Origin: Shimia sp041624275
Lineage (GTDB): Bacteria; Pseudomonadota; Alphaproteobacteria; Rhodobacterales; Rhodobacteraceae
Direction of reading: 5' to 3'
NCBI RefSeq assembly: GCF_041624275.1
Contig: NZ_JBFJVE010000173.1
Coordinates: 1-6,443, forward strand
Length of the DNA stretch: 6,443 nucleotides
Part shown: in pieces, positions 5,031 to 6,443 of the stretch
How the letters are laid out: every line of letters begins with the position of its first letter
How positions within the stretch are numbered: the stretch's first letter is position 1
Translations under genes and position numbers: made by a program
The notes under the pieces: generated by a model
Database searches by the model: none
Seen by the model: the letters and a program-made list of their open reading frames with translations, nothing else
Told to the model about the DNA's origin: nothing

Positions 5031-5782
5031 GCCTGGTGACCCTGCAGGCCGTCGACGTGCACCACGGCGGCGTCAAGGCGCTCTCGGGGGTCGATTTCAC
5101 CATCGACCGGGGCGAGATCGTCACCGTCGTCGGCCCCAACGGATCGGGCAAGACCACCCTGTTGCGCACCGTGATCGGCGCCCAGAAACCCAGCGCCGGG
5201 CGGCTGCTGCGGGCGCCGGGGCTGCGCATCGGCTATGTGCCGCAGTCGCTGGCCATCGACGCCACCCTGCCGCTGACCGTGAGCCGCTTTCTCGGCCTGC
5301 CCCGGCGCCACCCGGCGGCGGCCATGCGCGCGGCGCTGCAGCGCGCCGGCGCCGAGGGGCTCGAGATGCGGCAGATGTCGGCGCTTTCCGGCGGCCAGTT
5401 CCAGCGCGTCCTGCTGGCGCGGGCGCTGCTGAAGAAACCCGACCTGCTGATCCTCGACGAGCCGACCACCGGCCTCGACCAGCCGGGCTCGGCGGCGCTC
5501 TACCGCCAGATCGAGGCGCTGCGCGGCGATCTCGGCACCGCGGTGCTGATGGTCAGCCACGAATTGCACGTGGTGATGAGCGCCTCGGACCGGGTGGTCT
5601 GTCTCAACGGCCATGTCTGCTGCCATGGCGCCCCCGAGATCGTCGCCTCGGCGCCGGAGTACCGCGCCCTGTTCGGCAGCGGCACCCGGGGGGCGCTGGC
5701 GCTCTACCGCCACGATCACGACCACCACCATCACCGCCATGCGCCGCGGTCCGAGGAACACGGGGAGTGCGACCATGCTTGA
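5027..5782 (+). CDS. znuC: ZnuC, ATPase of the zinc ABC transporter
   Basis: This 251-residue cytoplasmic ABC ATPase powers zinc import through ZnuB. All nucleotide-binding motifs are present in order: Walker A GPNGSGKTT (36-44), Q-loop Q73 (YVPQS), signature LSGGQ (120-124), Walker B LLILDEP (140-146), D-loop GLD (149-151) and H-loop H178 (VSHE). The sequence MVSHELHVVMSASDRVVCLNGHVCCHG is typical of ZnuC/MntB-like importers. After about residue 227 comes a tail rich in histidine, 229-250, with nine His and one Cys (HDHDHHHHRH, then EEHGECDH), which is not part of the ABC fold. ATG 5027 overlaps the zur stop TGA (5028-5030). The 3' end overlaps znuB by 8 bases, so the His tail codons also carry the znuB ribosome binding site. 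A longer in-frame extension upstream lies inside zur and is not needed. Confidence 0.96.
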   Translation: MSLVTLQAVDVHHGGVKALSGVDFTIDRGEIVTVVGPNGSGKTTLLRTVIGAQKPSAGRLLRAPGLRIGYVPQSLAIDATLPLTVSRFLGLPRRHPAAAMRAALQRAGAEGLEMRQMSALSGGQFQRVLLARALLKKPDLLILDEPTTGLDQPGSAALYRQIEALRGDLGTAVLMVSHELHVVMSASDRVVCLNGHVCCHGAPEIVASAPEYRALFGSGTRGALALYRHDHDHHHHRHAPRSEEHGECDHA

Positions 5783-6443
5783 CGATTTCCTGGTCCGGGC
5801 CACGATCGCCGGCCTCGGCGTGGCGCTGGCGGCGGCGCCGCTGGGCTGTTTCGTGGTCTGGCGCCGGATGGCCTATTTCGGCGATGCCACGGCCCATGCG
5901 GCGATCCTCGGGGTGGCGCTGTCGCTGGCGCTCTCGACCTCGGTCTTCACCGGCGCGCTGGCGGTGGCGCTGGTGATGGCGCTGGCGGTCTCGGCGCTCG
6001 GCGGCCGCGGCTATGCCATGGACACGCTGCTGGGGGTCATGGCCCATTCGGCGCTCGCCTTCGGGCTGGTCGCGGTGTCGCTGCTGCGCGGCGTGCGGGT
6101 TGATCTCGATGCCTATCTCTTCGGCGACATCCTCGCGGTCAGCCGCTCGGACATCGCGGTGATCTGGATCGGCGCGGTGCTGGTGCTGGCGCTGGTCGCC
6201 TGGCGCTGGTCGGCGCTGCTGACCGCGACCCTCAACCCCGACCTCGCCCATGCCAGCGGCCTCGATCCGAAACGCGAACAGCTGGTGCTGACCCTCGGGC
6301 TCGCCATCGTCGTCGCGGTGGCGATCAAGGTGGTCGGCGCGCTGCTCATCGTCGCCCTGCTGATCATCCCCGCTGCCGGTGCCCGGCCGCTGTCGCGCAC
6401 CCCCGAAGCCATGGCGCTGATCGCCTGCCTGATCGGCGCCGCC
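5775..6443 (+). CDS. znuB: ZnuB, membrane permease of the zinc ABC transporter (3' end outside window)
   Basis: This is the inner-membrane channel subunit of ZnuABC (ABC-3 family); 223 residues are visible and the frame is still open at the window end. Hallmarks are VWRRMAYFGDATAHAAILGVAL (about 26-47), closely matching E. coli ZnuB, then MAHSALAFGLV, AYLFGDIL (about 115-122), and the coupling region LNPDLAHASGLDPKR followed by KVVGALLIVALLIIPAAGARPLSR. Several strongly hydrophobic Ala/Leu/Val segments are membrane helices. ATG 5775 is preceded by GGGGAG (5762-5767) 7 bases upstream and overlaps the znuC stop (5780-5782) by 8 bases, so translation is probably coupled. Typical ZnuB is about 260 residues, so roughly 40 residues should lie beyond the edge. 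Confidence 0.95.
   Translation, partial: MLDDFLVRATIAGLGVALAAAPLGCFVVWRRMAYFGDATAHAAILGVALSLALSTSVFTGALAVALVMALAVSALGGRGYAMDTLLGVMAHSALAFGLVAVSLLRGVRVDLDAYLFGDILAVSRSDIAVIWIGAVLVLALVAWRWSALLTATLNPDLAHASGLDPKREQLVLTLGLAIVVAVAIKVVGALLIVALLIIPAAGARPLSRTPEAMALIACLIGAA

Noticed and set aside
4769..6251. Minus-strand frames opposite znuC and znuB
   Set aside because: These are low-complexity His/Arg/Gln-rich antisense translations of well-identified transporter genes.

Overview
This is a high-GC window with strong CTG/GCC/GGC codon bias. Its gene content points to an alphaproteobacterium, most likely of the Rhodobacterales (Rhodobacter/Paracoccus type). The placement rests on protein resemblance and on the rpoA-rplQ and znuA/zur-znuC-znuB layouts; no taxonomic marker is complete here.

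Layout. (1) Positions 1-1058 are the distal end of the main ribosomal-protein operon: the 3' part of rpoA (RNA polymerase alpha), a 179-bp gap holding REP-like palindromes, then rplQ (ribosomal protein L17), closed by a clear Rho-independent terminator. (2) Positions 1182-3313 hold two envelope genes on the plus strand: a small M23 (LytM-type) metallopeptidase lipoprotein and a DegP/HtrA-type periplasmic serine protease with two PDZ domains. A 15-bp tandem repeat spans the end of the first gene, and a heat-shock (RpoH)-like promoter lies just before the second. (3) Positions 3336-6443 hold a complete zinc-uptake control and transport locus, except that znuB is cut by the window end. znuA (periplasmic zinc-binding protein) runs on the minus strand, and zur-znuC-znuB run on the plus strand as an overlapping operon. 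The two arms diverge from a 90-bp spacer that carries one excellent Zur operator.

How the genes work together. ZnuA captures Zn2+ in the periplasm and passes it to the ZnuB channel, which is powered by the ZnuC ATPase. Zur senses cytosolic zinc and, by position, should repress both znuA and its own operon from the shared operator. Two histidine-rich segments stand out: a ZnuA loop of about 82 residues with 23 His, partly built from three near-identical 36-bp DNA repeats, and a ZnuC C-terminal tail with nine His in about 22 residues. The locus therefore carries candidate zinc-buffering segments on both sides of the inner membrane.

I see no RNA genes, CRISPR arrays, transposases or phage genes. 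Apart from possible details of repeats and His tails, all gene families here are known. I did not find a convincing wholly new system.
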